Assembly (NCBI GenBank): GCA_002385885.1
Contig: DGEI01000018.1
Span: forward strand, 43,123-107,122
Reading direction: 5' to 3'
Origin: Firmicutes bacterium UBA3930
GTDB lineage: Bacteria; Bacillota; Clostridia; Caldicoprobacterales; Caldicoprobacteraceae
DNA: 64,000 bases
Position numbers and translations under genes: made by a program. Every line of letters starts with the position of its first letter. The first letter of the stretch is position 1. Positions 35,136 through 43,896 of the stretch are shown here, piece by piece. The notes beneath the pieces were generated by a model. It did no database searches and had not been told where the DNA came from. It saw only the letters and a program-made list of their open reading frames with translations.

Positions 35136-35297
35136 GAATAATACTATTCCGCCCGCCGGAGCTCAAGGCTAAGAACCTGTATCACTTGTTCCGGGCCTTC
35201 TCCAAAACTCGCTGGCGCGTTAGACCGGTTCCGGCTTTCCTCCACTTCGCTGACAGGTTCCAAGCCTTTTGGCAAAGTGAGCTCCACAGTATTATTC
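35136..35297. repeat. Palindromic intergenic repeat, full-length copy 2 (162 bp)
   Basis: The ends are the 10-bp inverted repeat GAATAATACT (35136-35145) and AGTATTATTC (35288-35297). Inward, GAGCTC occurs on both arms, then AAGGCTAAGAACCTGT pairs with ACAGGTTCCAAGCCTT at 14 of 16 positions. The central part holds two imperfect direct repeats beginning GTTCCGG and ending in a TCGCTG-type segment. The whole element could fold into one long branched hairpin. A frame open across it (35186-35395) has no ribosome binding site and is not a gene. Copies 1 and 3 share the left-arm sequence. Confidence 0.75.
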
Positions 35298-35391
35298 ATA
35301 CAACGCTCATTGGTAATAATATTATTGAGAATAGTAAGAGTAAAAAATATTATTCTGCCCCAACATATGTGTACAAAAGTAATTTTTTATA

Positions 35392-35460
35392 TTGACAAAG
35401 CGATTATACGTATGTTAAAATATCAGTTTTATTGACATAGTCGGGAATTTGTGGTATAGT
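35392..35460 (+). promoter_or_regulatory. Tandem sigma-A-type promoters of carD
   Basis: P1 is TTGACA (35392-35397) and TAAAAT (35416-35421), 18 bp apart. P2 is TTGACA (35432-35437) and TATAGT (35455-35460), 17 bp apart, and is the stronger match. The P2 start would lie about 30 bp before the GTG codon. Two near-consensus promoters fit a highly expressed RNA-polymerase-binding regulator. Confidence 0.75.
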
Positions 35461-35495
35461 AAATAGTGCAGATTAATGTAAGAGGAGGCATTCCC

Positions 35496-35987
35496 GTGGA
35501 ATTCCAGGTGGGCGATAAAGTAGTTTATCCGATGCATGGAGCAGGAATAGTTGAAAGCATTGAAGAAAAAGAAATATTAGGCAAGAAACAGGAGTATTAC
35601 GTTTTGAACTTTACCTTGGGAGGAGTAAAGGTAATGGTCCCCACCCAGAATGTGGAACAGATCGGATTACGGCAGGTTATTTCAAAGGATGAGGTAGACA
35701 AAGTTATAGATATATTGAGCGGAGATCAGACGAAAATGCCTGCTAACTGGAGTAAGCGTTATCGCCTGAATATGAATAAGATAAAAACTGGGAATATATA
35801 TGAGGTAGCTGCTGTTGTACGGAATCTTATGTTAAGAGATAAGGACAGAGGTTTATCAAATGCTGAAAGAAAAATGCTCAATAGCGCGAGACAGATCTTA
35901 ATCAGTGAATTGGCATTGTCAAAAGATGCAGCACAAGAGGAAATAAAAGCCATGGTCGATAGAATCTCGGAGAGAAATAACGCTTAG
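35496..35987 (+). CDS. CarD/CdnL-family RNA polymerase-binding transcription factor
   Basis: Binds the RNA polymerase beta subunit and stabilises promoter open complexes. The 163 residues begin with the Tudor-like RNA-polymerase interaction domain (FQVGDKVVYPMHGAGIVESIEEKEILGKKQEYYVL) and end in a helical DNA-binding domain. GTG 35496 is chosen because AGAGGAGGC lies 6 bp upstream; the in-frame ATG at 35466 lies before that site and almost at the transcription start. It stands alone with tandem promoters. Confidence 0.9.
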   Translation: MEFQVGDKVVYPMHGAGIVESIEEKEILGKKQEYYVLNFTLGGVKVMVPTQNVEQIGLRQVISKDEVDKVIDILSGDQTKMPANWSKRYRLNMNKIKTGNIYEVAAVVRNLMLRDKDRGLSNAERKMLNSARQILISELALSKDAAQEEIKAMVDRISERNNA

Positions 35988-36269
35988 AACTCCTTATGTT
36001 TTCAGACTGCTTTATGCGGGCGATCACAGGGGCATTGTTGGTGCGAAACCAAAGGTTTCTATTTTGTATAATATAATATTATTGGTTACAGCGAGTCTCC
36101 ATCTTGGATAAGATGGAGACCAGTTGGTTATAATTGCAGTTATTATTGTATATGACCGGGGAGGAGTTGTTGGTATTCCTGCCGAACAGATAATCAGACA
36201 TTTCATAAAAGTGCAAATACAAACTGATCAATAATAGATTTCTCAATGATAAGTATTTATAAATGGATT
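35988..36269. other. Intergenic region after carD with a perfect hairpin
   Basis: GTCTCCATCTT and AAGATGGAGAC (about 36094-36120) form a perfect 11-bp stem with a 4-base loop, but no T-run follows. A short open frame at 36112-36234 is listed separately. No other gene or known RNA was recognised here. Confidence 0.5.
36112..36234 (+). pseudogene. Possible remnant of a protein C-terminus (PBP-like)
   Basis: This 40-codon frame is closed upstream by TAA at 36109 and has no ATG or ribosome binding site. It encodes LVIIAVIIVYDRGGVVGIPAEQ and a short helical tail. A hydrophobic strand, a Gly-rich turn and an AP/AEQI-type helix loosely recall the extreme C-terminus of penicillin-binding protein transpeptidase domains. 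The resemblance is weak and may be chance. Confidence 0.15.
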
Positions 36270-36297
36270 TTGGTTAATTATAAAAGTCTGGTATAAT
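36270..36297 (+). promoter_or_regulatory. Promoter of the PIN/TRAM protein gene
   Basis: TTGGTT (36270-36275) and TATAAT (36292-36297) are 16 bp apart, about 95 bp before the TTG start codon. Confidence 0.5.
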
Positions 36298-36392
36298 GTT
36301 AATAATAAAAGTAATGGTTTTCCAAATGCAATCATTAGCAGGAGCGGTTATTCTACCTGAATGTTATATTAAAATAAGGAGGTGAAACGAGC

Positions 36393-37487
36393 TTGCTAAA
36401 AATAATCAGAGGCTTGTTAACAGCGCTTGGACTGGTTATAGGATCCGGGGTTGCCTGGTGGATATCATCGGTTTTGAAATACAACAGTATTGTTCTTATA
36501 CCTGTATATCAGGATCTTATTATTTATATAACGTGTGGTATTATTTTTGCAGTTATTCTTTTTATTTCATCAAAAAGGTTAATGACCTTGACGGTTATGC
36601 TGACCACTCAAATAGAATTGAAGCTCCAGGAGATTCCTATAAATGATATGGTATTTGGTGCATTAGGTCTGATTGTAGGTCTTCTTATAGCTTACCTTAT
36701 CAGCTCGCCTATCAATCAGATTACACCTTCCTGGGTTTCTATATTATTGACAACACTTATTTACATGCTATTGGGTTACTTAGGCATCAGTATTGCCGTA
36801 AAAAGAAGAGAAGAGTTTAACAGGCTGGTTTCATTCAGGAAATCCCATAAGGATAAGGCCACCGCCGAGGAATACAGAAGCCAGCCAAAGATATTGGATA
36901 CCAGCGTTATAATAGATGGCAGAATTTTTGATATCTGCAAGACGGGATTTATTGAAGGCCCTTTGATTATACCGGACTTTGTGTTGGAAGAGCTGAGACA
37001 CATTGCTGACTCATCCGATATTTTAAAACGAAACAGAGGGCGTCGGGGGCTGGATATACTGAACCGTATTCAGAAGGAGCTGGATATTCCCGTAGTGATC
37101 TACGAAAATGATATTAACGGAATAACGGAAGTTGACAGTAAACTGCTGAAGACGGCTCAAAACCTAAATGGTAAAGTTATTACAAATGATTATAATTTGA
37201 ACAAAGTTGCTGAAGTTCAGAGGGTAGCCGTACTTAACATCAATGAGCTGGCAAATGCCGTTAAACCTGTTGTTCTGCCGGGCGAGGAGATGGAGGTTCA
37301 AATCATTAAGGATGGCAAGGAAACGGGACAGGGTGTTGCCTATTTGGATGACGGCACCATGATTGTTGTTGACGGCGGCAAAAAGCATGTTGGCGAAACA
37401 ATAGGAGTACTGGTAACCAGCGTGCTTCAAACGGCTGCCGGGAGAATGATTTTTGCAAAACCCAAAACGATGGATAAAGTGGGTTAA
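36393..37487 (+). CDS. PIN and TRAM domain membrane protein (YacL-like)
   Basis: A 364-residue protein with four membrane helices in the first 140 residues. A PIN nuclease-like domain follows from about residue 168, with the conserved aspartates in [14 protein letters not shown] and downstream in [10 protein letters not shown] and [13 protein letters not shown]-terminal TRAM RNA-binding domain begins near residue 295. The TTG start follows AAGGAGGTG, one of the strongest binding sites in the window. The next genes are ispD and ispF, the usual YacL-IspD-IspF order of Firmicutes. A hairpin terminator separates them here. Its RNA target is unknown. Confidence 0.9.
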   Translation: MLKIIRGLLTALGLVIGSGVAWWISSVLKYNSIVLIPVYQDLIIYITCGIIFAVILFISSKRLMTLTVMLTTQIELKLQEIPINDMVFGALGLIVGLLIAYLISSPINQITPSWVSILLTTLIYMLLGYLGISIAVKRREEFNRLVSFRKSHKDKATAEEYRSQPKILDTSVIIDGRIFDICKTGFIEGPLIIPDFVLEELRHIADSSDILKRNRGRRGLDILNRIQKELDIPVVIYENDINGITEVDSKLLKTAQNLNGKVITNDYNLNKVAEVQRVAVLNINELANAVKPVVLPGEEMEVQIIKDGKETGQGVAYLDDGTMIVVDGGKKHVGETIGVLVTSVLQTAAGRMIFAKPKTMDKVG

Positions 37488-37499
37488 ATAATAGATTTA

Positions 37500-37530
37500 A
37501 ATAACGGATTGTAATCCGTTATTTTTTTTT
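37500..37530 (+). terminator. Terminator after the PIN/TRAM gene
   Basis: AATAACGGATT and AATCCGTTATT form a perfect stem directly followed by a run of T residues. Confidence 0.85.
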
Positions 37531-37584
37531 GTATACTGTACTGGAAGAATGTACAAATATAAGAGAGGAACGAATGGGATAAAT

Positions 37585-38274
37585 ATGAAAGGGAAGGTTT
37601 ACGCTGTTGTTGTTGCAGCAGGGCAGGGGAAACGAATGGCTGCTGATATTAGCAAACAGTTTATGATGCTCAAAAACAAACCGATAGTTGCTCATACCCT
37701 TTCAGTTTTTGATGAGCATCCGGTTGTTGAGGCGATAGTACTGGTGGCAGCATCCCGGGATATTGAATATGTACAAAAAAACATTGTAGAGCGTTACGCT
37801 TACAAAAAGCCGATAGCGGTTGTAGAAGGAGGAATGGAGCGTCAACGCTCAGTATACAACGGACTGACGGCCGTTGCGGCCGATGCCTCCGATATAGTAG
37901 TGATCCACGATGGAGTGAGGCCGTTGGTTACCGGAACCATGATTCAACACAGCATTGATGCTGCATCCATTTACGGAGCTGCTGTAGTTGGAGTGCCGGT
38001 TAAGGAGACGCTTAAAAGAGTGAATGATGACGGATTTGTTGTATCTACCCCTCAAAGGGAGGAGTTTTGGGTAGTGCAAACACCCCAGGCATTTAAATAC
38101 GGACTTATCAAAGAAGCTCATGAAAGGGCTGTGCAGGATGGCTTCCGGGGTACCGATGATGCGGTGTTGGTGGAACGGTTGGGCTGTCCCGTAAAAATGG
38201 TGAAAGGATGTTACTCAAATATAAAAATTACAACCCGTGAAGATCTCATTCTGGTTCGGGAATTCATGAAATAA
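37585..38274 (+). CDS. ispD: 2-C-methyl-D-erythritol 4-phosphate cytidylyltransferase
   Basis: Third enzyme of the MEP isoprenoid pathway, making CDP-methylerythritol from MEP and CTP. ATG 37585 gives 229 residues. The CTP-binding loop VVAAGQGKRM near residue 7, VHDGVRPLV near 103 and TTREDLILV near the end are family hallmarks. The frame is open back to ATG 37549, where a GGAAG lies too close to serve. ispF follows after 15 bp, so the two are cotranscribed. Confidence 0.95.
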   Translation: MKGKVYAVVVAAGQGKRMAADISKQFMMLKNKPIVAHTLSVFDEHPVVEAIVLVAASRDIEYVQKNIVERYAYKKPIAVVEGGMERQRSVYNGLTAVAADASDIVVIHDGVRPLVTGTMIQHSIDAASIYGAAVVGVPVKETLKRVNDDGFVVSTPQREEFWVVQTPQAFKYGLIKEAHERAVQDGFRGTDDAVLVERLGCPVKMVKGCYSNIKITTREDLILVREFMK

Positions 38275-38289
38275 TCCGGGAGGCATAAT

Positions 38290-38757
38290 ATGAGGGTAGG
38301 TTTTGGTTATGATGTGCATCCTTTGGTGAAAGGCAGGAATCTAATACTTGGCGGGGTTTCCATACCCTTTGAGAAAGGGCTTGACGGACATTCGGATGCT
38401 GATGTTCTTGTACATGCTGTGATTGATGCTTTGCTGGGCGCTGCCGGAATGGGTGATATAGGCGGGATGTTTCCCGATACCGATGATAGTTACAAGGATA
38501 TATCCAGCCTTGTTCTTTTGCGGCATGTCGGACAGGCCCTGAAAAAAGCCTTGTTTGAGGTAGAGAATATAGATGTCACCATAGTCGCCCAGAGGCCGAA
38601 AATAGCGCCCTATATTCAAGAAATGAAAGAAAACATGGCTCTGGAACTGGATACTAAGATTGACAGGATCAATATCAAGGCTACAACGACTGAAGGCTTG
38701 GGATTTACAGGCGCCGGGGAAGGCATGGTTGCATATGCCGTTGCTTTGTTGAAGTAG
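38290..38757 (+). CDS. ispF: 2-C-methyl-D-erythritol 2,4-cyclodiphosphate synthase
   Basis: Cyclises CDP-methylerythritol 2-phosphate to MEcPP in the MEP pathway. The 155 residues include the zinc site GYDVHPL near residue 6, [19 protein letters not shown] near residue 33 and [16 protein letters not shown] near the C-terminus. The ATG follows GGGAGG. Length is standard for the trimeric enzyme. Confidence 0.96.
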   Translation: MRVGFGYDVHPLVKGRNLILGGVSIPFEKGLDGHSDADVLVHAVIDALLGAAGMGDIGGMFPDTDDSYKDISSLVLLRHVGQALKKALFEVENIDVTIVAQRPKIAPYIQEMKENMALELDTKIDRINIKATTTEGLGFTGAGEGMVAYAVALLK

Positions 38758-38960
38758 TGCAGACATTGCATTATTTTCAATTCAGACTAGTATAATATAC
38801 ATAAACATACTAACATGTAATGGTGTTATATCCGGTGATATGTAGTTGATGTGAAGGAAATGCCTGATTCTTTAATTGCCGGGAGAGAATATGGGTTGGA
38901 TAAGACGTAGCAGGCCGGGATGGAGGATTGGATGATATCTGGGAAATGGAGGTTGTAAAA

Positions 38961-39833
38961 ATGAAAAGATGGATAGCTGTATGGCTTTGTATTGCTGTTT
39001 TATTTGCCTTGTACGGGACGTGTGTGCAAGCCCAGGTTGAAGAGGTGGTAAGCCTGGGGGCTGATTTGAACCAGCAGCAGCAGGAGCAGATGCTTAAATT
39101 GTTCAATGTAAAGGCCGATGAAGTGAAGATTATAAAGGTTACCAACCAGGAAGAGCGGGATTACCTGGAAGGCTTGGTTTCAAGTGACAAGATCGGGACA
39201 AGAGCCATATCGTCTGCTTATGTTGCACCCTTGGATGAAGGCGAAGGGCTGGTGGTGGAAACCCATAACATTAGCTGGGTTACCAAGGAGATGTACGCAA
39301 ATGCCATGGCTACGGCCGGGATTGAAAATGCCCGTGTTGTAGCGGCGGCTCCATTTTCGGTATCGGGTACAGCCGCTCTCACCGGTATAATGAAAGCTTT
39401 TGAGGAGATTTCAGGAGATGAGCTGGACGAGGAAGCCAAAAAGATTGCAAATGAAGAACTGGTCACAACCGGTGAGCTGGGCGAGGATATCGGTAAAGAT
39501 GAAGCAGCCGCGCTTATTAAGGAAATAAAGGAAAGAATAATACGGGAGCGTATTAAGAATCCTGAGGACATCAAAAGGATTATCCTGGAGATTGCTAAAG
39601 AGCTTAACATTCAGCTGACAGAAGAACAGATAAATCAAATTATTGAACTTATGAAAAAGATCAGCCAGTTGGATCTGGATATTGATAAAATAACCAGTCA
39701 ATTGAAAAAGATAACGGAAGGGCTGGACAGCATACGTAAAACCGTTGAAGAAAATAAGGGTATACTTCAACGCATATGGGAAGCTATACAGGGTTTTCTA
39801 AAATGGGTTGTCAGCCTTTTCGAAGGTTCTTAG
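38961..39833 (+). CDS. Secreted DUF1002-type protein (YpuA-like)
   Basis: A 290-residue protein with a signal peptide (MKRWIAVWLCIAVLFALYGTCVQA). Next come a DUF1002-like region with VSLGADLNQQQQEQMLKLF and LVVETHNISWVT, then a long helical, heptad-containing region, and an amphipathic C-terminal helix (IWEAIQGFLKWVVSLFEG). This matches the B. subtilis YpuA family, whose function is not established. ATG 38961 follows GGAGG and gives the signal peptide its usual position; the frame is open back to 38928. It is followed by repeat copy 3. Confidence 0.8.
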   Translation: MKRWIAVWLCIAVLFALYGTCVQAQVEEVVSLGADLNQQQQEQMLKLFNVKADEVKIIKVTNQEERDYLEGLVSSDKIGTRAISSAYVAPLDEGEGLVVETHNISWVTKEMYANAMATAGIENARVVAAAPFSVSGTAALTGIMKAFEEISGDELDEEAKKIANEELVTTGELGEDIGKDEAAALIKEIKERIIRERIKNPEDIKRIILEIAKELNIQLTEEQINQIIELMKKISQLDLDIDKITSQLKKITEGLDSIRKTVEENKGILQRIWEAIQGFLKWVVSLFEGS

Positions 39834-39851
39834 CCTTGAATTCCAGTGATT

Positions 39852-39966
39852 GGAATAGTATTCTGTAAAAGCAAGTTATACGATTTTCACAAGACTGACA
39901 AAGATGCCCGTGTGAATAATACTATGGAGCTCGCCTTGAGCATCAGCGAGCGGGATAGTATTATTC
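39852..39966. repeat. Palindromic intergenic repeat (copy 3)
   Basis: The right part is a perfect hairpin: GAATAATACTAT (39914-39925) with ATAGTATTATTC (39955-39966), and inside it GCTCGC with GCGAGC. The GCCTTGAGC and GCGAGCGGGATAGTATTATTC-type blocks match the arm of copy 2 and the fragment at the window start. A GGAATAGTATTC motif at 39852 may be the decayed outer end. There is no T-run, so it is not a plain terminator. Confidence 0.65.
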
Positions 39967-40006
39967 AAAACTATATAATGATTATGAGCTTTCAAAATGG
40001 GGTGTC

Positions 40007-40036
40007 TTGACTTAGCTGCAGTGAATATAATATAAT
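40007..40036 (+). promoter_or_regulatory. Promoter of the cysE-cysS T-box transcript
   Basis: TTGACT (40007-40012) and TATAAT (40031-40036) are 18 bp apart, with predicted initiation about 35 bp before the first conserved T-box bases. Confidence 0.65.
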
Positions 40037-40077
40037 GGATTAACCGTACAGTAAACGGGTATATATTATATAAAGGC

Positions 40078-40318
40078 GATGAGAGGGAAGAGTAAGCGTA
40101 TCAGATTCACAGAGAGGGATAATGACTGCGCTGAGAGTTATCCTGGATAAAGGATATGCTGAAGTGCACCCTTAAGCTGCACACCTGAAAGCGTAGGCAA
40201 GTAGGGGGTGCCGTTTTACCGCGTTAAGGTACCGAGAGGGGTATTTGTATCTAAATGCCCAATCAGAGTGGAACCGCGGAAACCTTCGTCTCTGGCAGCA
40301 GTGACGAAGGTTTTTTAT
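40078..40318 (+). promoter_or_regulatory. T-box leader (cysteine tRNA-sensing) with terminator
   Basis: A complete T-box leader. AGAGTGGAACCGCGG at 40265-40279 is the T-box sequence that pairs with the tRNA acceptor end. AACCTTCGTC (40281-40290) and GACGAAGGTT (40303-40312) form the terminator with a T-run. Stem I carries the AGAGAGGG region, and the likely specifier is TGC (Cys) at 40165-40167 followed by A, in GAAGTGCA. Uncharged tRNA-Cys should allow readthrough into cysE and cysS, which fits their products. Confidence 0.92.
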
Positions 40319-40352
40319 TTTTGATTATTATTAATAGGCAGGGGAGAGAATT

Positions 40353-41024
40353 ATGTTTAACCGTATCCGTAAAGACATACAGGCTGTTCTTGACCGGGAT
40401 CCAGCAGCCAGGAATAAGCTGGAGGTAATACTGTGCTATTCGGGATTCCATGCTGTAATTCTGCACAGGCTTGCACACTGGTTTTATAACAGGGGTTTAA
40501 GGCTGACGGCACGGCTAATTTCCCAATTCAGCCGTTTTATAACCGGCATTGAGATACATCCCGCTGCCAAGATCGGTGAAGGCTTATTCATTGACCACGG
40601 TATGGGGGTTGTAATAGGTGAAACTGCCGAGATTGGGAACAATGTCACCATTTATCAGGGGGCAACATTGGGCGGAACCGGCAAAGAAACGGGAAAGCGG
40701 CATCCTACAATAGGAAATAATGTGGTAATTAGCAGCGGGGCAAAGATTTTAGGGCCCTTTAAGGTGGGAGATAATTCGAAGATCGGAGCCAATGCAGTGG
40801 TACTGAGAGAAGTCGAGCCAAATTGTACTGTGGTAGGTGTGCCGGGAAAGATTGTCAGGAAGGATAATAAGCGGGTTGCTTCGGTAAGAGATGAGATTGA
40901 TCTGGATCAGGTACGGCTGCCGGATCCCATAACTGATCAAATAAAAGAGATTATTCAGAGAATTCAAACTCTGGAAGAAAGAATAAAGGAACTGGAGGGA
41001 AAATGCAACCATGAAACTTTATAA
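40353..41024 (+). CDS. cysE: Serine O-acetyltransferase
   Basis: Acetylates serine with acetyl-CoA, the first committed step of cysteine synthesis. The 223 residues have the helical N-terminal domain and then a left-handed beta helix with hexapeptide repeats: [28 protein letters not shown] and [20 protein letters not shown], including the catalytic His in DHG. The start follows GGGGAGAG. It lies behind a cysteine T-box and overlaps cysS by 14 bp, so synthesis and charging of cysteine respond to the same signal. Confidence 0.95.
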   Translation: MFNRIRKDIQAVLDRDPAARNKLEVILCYSGFHAVILHRLAHWFYNRGLRLTARLISQFSRFITGIEIHPAAKIGEGLFIDHGMGVVIGETAEIGNNVTIYQGATLGGTGKETGKRHPTIGNNVVISSGAKILGPFKVGDNSKIGANAVVLREVEPNCTVVGVPGKIVRKDNKRVASVRDEIDLDQVRLPDPITDQIKEIIQRIQTLEERIKELEGKCNHETL

Positions 41025-42420
41025 TACACTGACCAGGCAAAAGGAGGAATTTGTTCCTCTTAATGAGGGAGAAGTGCGCATTTACTCCTGTGGCCCGACG
41101 GTGTACGACTATTTCCATATAGGCAATGCGCGTCCCTTTATCATATTTGATACTCTTAGAAGGTATATGGAGTATAAAGGATATAAAGTGATTTTTGTAC
41201 AGAATTTCACGGATATTGATGATAAGATGATAAACCGTGCAAATGAGGAAAGCATAACTGTAAAGGAATTGGGAGATCGGTTTATAGAGGAATATTTTAG
41301 GGACGCCGATGCCCTTGGTATAAAAAGGGCGACCTTCCATCCCCGGGCTACCGAGCATATTGATGATATGATTGCCTTTATCCAGAAGCTTATTCAAAAA
41401 GGAATGGCGTATGAGGCACAAGGGGATGTTTATTTCGATACGTCGGTTTTAGAAGACTACGGGAAGCTGTCCGGACAGAGGTTGGAGGAACTGGAGGCAG
41501 GTGCCCGTGTTGATGTTGAGGAGGGCAAGAAAAACCCAATGGATTTCGCGCTGTGGAAGGCACAAAAACCCGGGGAACCTGCCTGGGACAGTCCCTGGGG
41601 AAGAGGAAGGCCGGGCTGGCATATAGAATGCTCAGTAATGGCAATTAAATACCTGGGGGAGACCATTGATATCCATTCAGGCGGACAGGATCTCATATTT
41701 CCTCATCATGAAAATGAAATAGCCCAGAGTGAAGGGGCTACCGGCAAACCTTTTGCCCGATATTGGCTGCATAATGGGTATATCAATATTAACAATGAAA
41801 AAATGTCAAAATCCCTGGGCAATTTCTTTACCGTCCGTGAAATCTTACAGCATTTTGACCCGGAGGTAGTGAGGTTCTTTATGCTTTCAGCCCATTACCG
41901 TAATCCCATCAACTTTAGCCCGGAGCTGCTCAACCAGGCCAAAAGTGCCCTGGAGAGGCTGTATAACTGCAAAAACAACCTTTTGCATCTGATGCAGAAT
42001 GCTGAAGATAAAGAACCAACCGCTGAAGAAAAGGATTTTGTTTATGCTTTAATGAGTTATAAAAAGAAATTTGAGGATGCCATGGATGACGACATTAATA
42101 CCGCTGATGCCCTGGCTGCTGTTTTTGATATGGTAAGGGACTTAAACTCGGTAGTTTCTCCTAAAATTCCGAAAAAGCTGATTGAACAGGCTTATGGATT
42201 ACTTGATGAATTGGCTGATGTGCTTGGGATTTTAAGGAAGGACACTATGCGAAGGGAACTTGATGACGAGATAAAAATGCTGATAGAGAAGAGACAGCAG
42301 GCGCGTAAAGAAAAGAACTGGGCATTGGCCGATCAAATAAGGGATGAACTGAAAGAACGGGGTATTATCCTTGAGGATACTCCTCAGGGGGTAAGGTGGT
42401 TTTTTAAGGAGACCTGTTAG
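41011..42420 (+). CDS. cysS: Cysteinyl-tRNA synthetase
   Basis: Class I synthetase charging tRNA-Cys. The 469 residues show the HIGH-type motif FHIGNARP near residue 38, KMSKSLGN near 266, and the zinc-site residues CGPT near 28 and ECS, HHENE further on. The ATG lies within the end of cysE after GGAGG, giving coupled translation. A terminator hairpin follows at 42459. Confidence 0.97.
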   Translation: MKLYNTLTRQKEEFVPLNEGEVRIYSCGPTVYDYFHIGNARPFIIFDTLRRYMEYKGYKVIFVQNFTDIDDKMINRANEESITVKELGDRFIEEYFRDADALGIKRATFHPRATEHIDDMIAFIQKLIQKGMAYEAQGDVYFDTSVLEDYGKLSGQRLEELEAGARVDVEEGKKNPMDFALWKAQKPGEPAWDSPWGRGRPGWHIECSVMAIKYLGETIDIHSGGQDLIFPHHENEIAQSEGATGKPFARYWLHNGYININNEKMSKSLGNFFTVREILQHFDPEVVRFFMLSAHYRNPINFSPELLNQAKSALERLYNCKNNLLHLMQNAEDKEPTAEEKDFVYALMSYKKKFEDAMDDDINTADALAAVFDMVRDLNSVVSPKIPKKLIEQAYGLLDELADVLGILRKDTMRRELDDEIKMLIEKRQQARKEKNWALADQIRDELKERGIILEDTPQGVRWFFKETC

Positions 42421-42458
42421 TTTAAAGTGAAAACAACTTGATCTACGAAGTTTTGTGG

Positions 42459-42508
42459 AAGATGTCAATGGTTCGCAGGCCAACGCAATGCCATTGACAT
42501 CTTTCATT
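42459..42508. terminator. Terminator between cysS and the GNAT gene
   Basis: AAGATGTCAATGG (42459-42471) and its complement (42491-42503) form a perfect 13-bp stem. TTTCATTATC follows on the plus strand; the hairpin ends just before the convergent GNAT stop codon and may serve both genes. Confidence 0.75.
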
Positions 42509-42510
42509 AT

Positions 42511-42945
42511 CTAATTATCCGGCTTATATGCTGCCATGCTTATGTGTTCAATACCGGCCTCATAAAAGGGCTTTCCATATGGAATAAATCCCAACTTTTC
42601 GTAGAAACCCCGGACTGAAATCTGTGCATGTATATGCACTTCATCGGCGCCGCTGTCAAAAGCCTTTTTGAGCAAGGATTTGACTATTAGAGCTCCTGTA
42701 TTTTGTTTTCTGTATTCTGGAAGTACTGCAATTCTGCCGAGATAATATCTGCCATCCTGCACAAACAATCTTCCCGTGCCAATAGGAGCATTATTCCGGT
42801 ATGCAACTATATGCTGAGCAATTCTGTCTATGTCGTCTATTTCAATATGTTCGGGAACGTTTTGCTCTTTTACGAATACCTGAAAACGTACTCTGTAGGC
42901 GTCTGTCAAATCATCAGTACCTTCAAGCCATTCTATCCTTATCAT
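42511..42945 (-). CDS. GNAT-family N-acetyltransferase (ElaA/YjcF-like)
   Basis: A 144-residue acyl-CoA-dependent acetyltransferase fold. The opening DAYRVRFQVFVKEQNVPEHIEIDDID, then GRLFVQDGRYYLGRIAVLPEYRKQNTGALIVKSLL (with the acetyl-CoA loop in a modified R/Q-x-x-G/A form) and FYEKLGFIPYG place it with small GNAT proteins of unknown substrate. The minus-strand ATG has GGAGA at good distance. It is convergent with cysS. Confidence 0.85.
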   Translation of the reverse strand: MIRIEWLEGTDDLTDAYRVRFQVFVKEQNVPEHIEIDDIDRIAQHIVAYRNNAPIGTGRLFVQDGRYYLGRIAVLPEYRKQNTGALIVKSLLKKAFDSGADEVHIHAQISVRGFYEKLGFIPYGKPFYEAGIEHISMAAYKPDN

Positions 42946-43285
42946 AAATTTCTCCTTTGTTTTGTATTAACCATATTCAAAATTTACATTATTTTTATAA
43001 GACATTTTTGATTTAAGGATATTCTGTTTATAAGAAAGATACATTAAAATATAAGACGTGTCAATCTGTTTGGTATGATTCTATCTATGCTTACCTGTCA
43101 AATAAAGTTGTGCCCTGCCGGGTGAATGATGTTTCCCGTTTATATTTCACGGGATTATACAATAAAAAAGATCCGGTGTCCCATATAGTTAAAGATGAAT
43201 TGGTAAGAATATGATATAATGTTCACTAAGCAAAGCTGATAGGGAATACGCCGGAATCCTTGTTGAATTAGCCAGGGGTGATCTT
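42946..43285. other. Intergenic region before the thioesterase gene
   Basis: About 340 bp hold the divergent promoters of the GNAT gene and the thioesterase gene. TATAAT at 43215-43220 is a plausible -10 for the latter, without a clear -35. CCCGT/ACGGG near 43135-43155 is a small hairpin. Nothing else was recognised. Confidence 0.4.
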
Positions 43286-43762
43286 ATGGAAGCGAAAACC
43301 GTATCATATTCCAAAACCATCATGTCCCAGATTGTGCTGCCCGAACAGGCCAATCCGGCCGGTAACATACACGGCGGCGAGATTATGAAGATGATGGATA
43401 ATACTGCTTACGTAGTTGCGCGGAAACACTGCAGAACCAATGTGGTGACGGCCAGGGTTGATGAGCTGGAGTTTTATCAGCCCGTCATCGTAGGCCAGCT
43501 GGTAACCTGCAAAGGACAGCTTGTGTTTGTGGGCAGAAGTTCCATGGAGATATTGGTGCAAGTTGAGGCAGAGGATTTGAGTTCGGATCGGCCGCCTGTT
43601 GTTGCGTTAAAAGCATTTTTTACCATGGTTGCCTTGGATGAAAACTGCCGTCCGGTGGAGGTGCCCAGGTTAATATTAGAAACGGATGAAGAAAAGAAAA
43701 CCTTTGACGAAGGAAGAAAAAGATACCAGGCGTACAAGCGGAAAAGGCGGATGAAAACATAA
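43286..43762 (+). CDS. Acyl-CoA thioesterase, hotdog fold (YkhA/YciA-like)
   Basis: Hydrolyses acyl-CoA thioesters. The 158 residues have a single hotdog domain with NPAGNIHGGEIMKMMDNTAYVVA, where the Asn/His and the following Asp are the usual catalytic and helix residues. VVTARVDELEFYQPVIVGQLV gives the central beta hairpin. The C-terminus is basic (KRKRRMKT). The ATG follows AGGGGTG. The exact acyl substrate is not predictable; the YkhA group prefers fatty acyl-CoAs. Confidence 0.88.
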   Translation: MEAKTVSYSKTIMSQIVLPEQANPAGNIHGGEIMKMMDNTAYVVARKHCRTNVVTARVDELEFYQPVIVGQLVTCKGQLVFVGRSSMEILVQVEAEDLSSDRPPVVALKAFFTMVALDENCRPVEVPRLILETDEEKKTFDEGRKRYQAYKRKRRMKT

Positions 43763-43896
43763 ATACCGTATACCGGGGTGAGTATTGCGGTTTGGGCGTT
43801 GATGCAAAATCATACTTGATATGAACCGGCGATGATATCCACTCCTTGACATTTAGGTTAACGATAAAAAACTCGGTATTTTTAATGGGGGTTAAA

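Noticed and set aside
35186..35395. 69-codon plus-strand open frame upstream of carD
   Set aside because: It runs through the palindromic repeat element, has no ribosome binding site, and overlaps the carD promoter.
36094..36120. Perfect 11-bp hairpin after carD considered as a terminator
   Set aside because: There is no T-run on either strand close to the stem, so it is listed only as a hairpin in the intergenic region.
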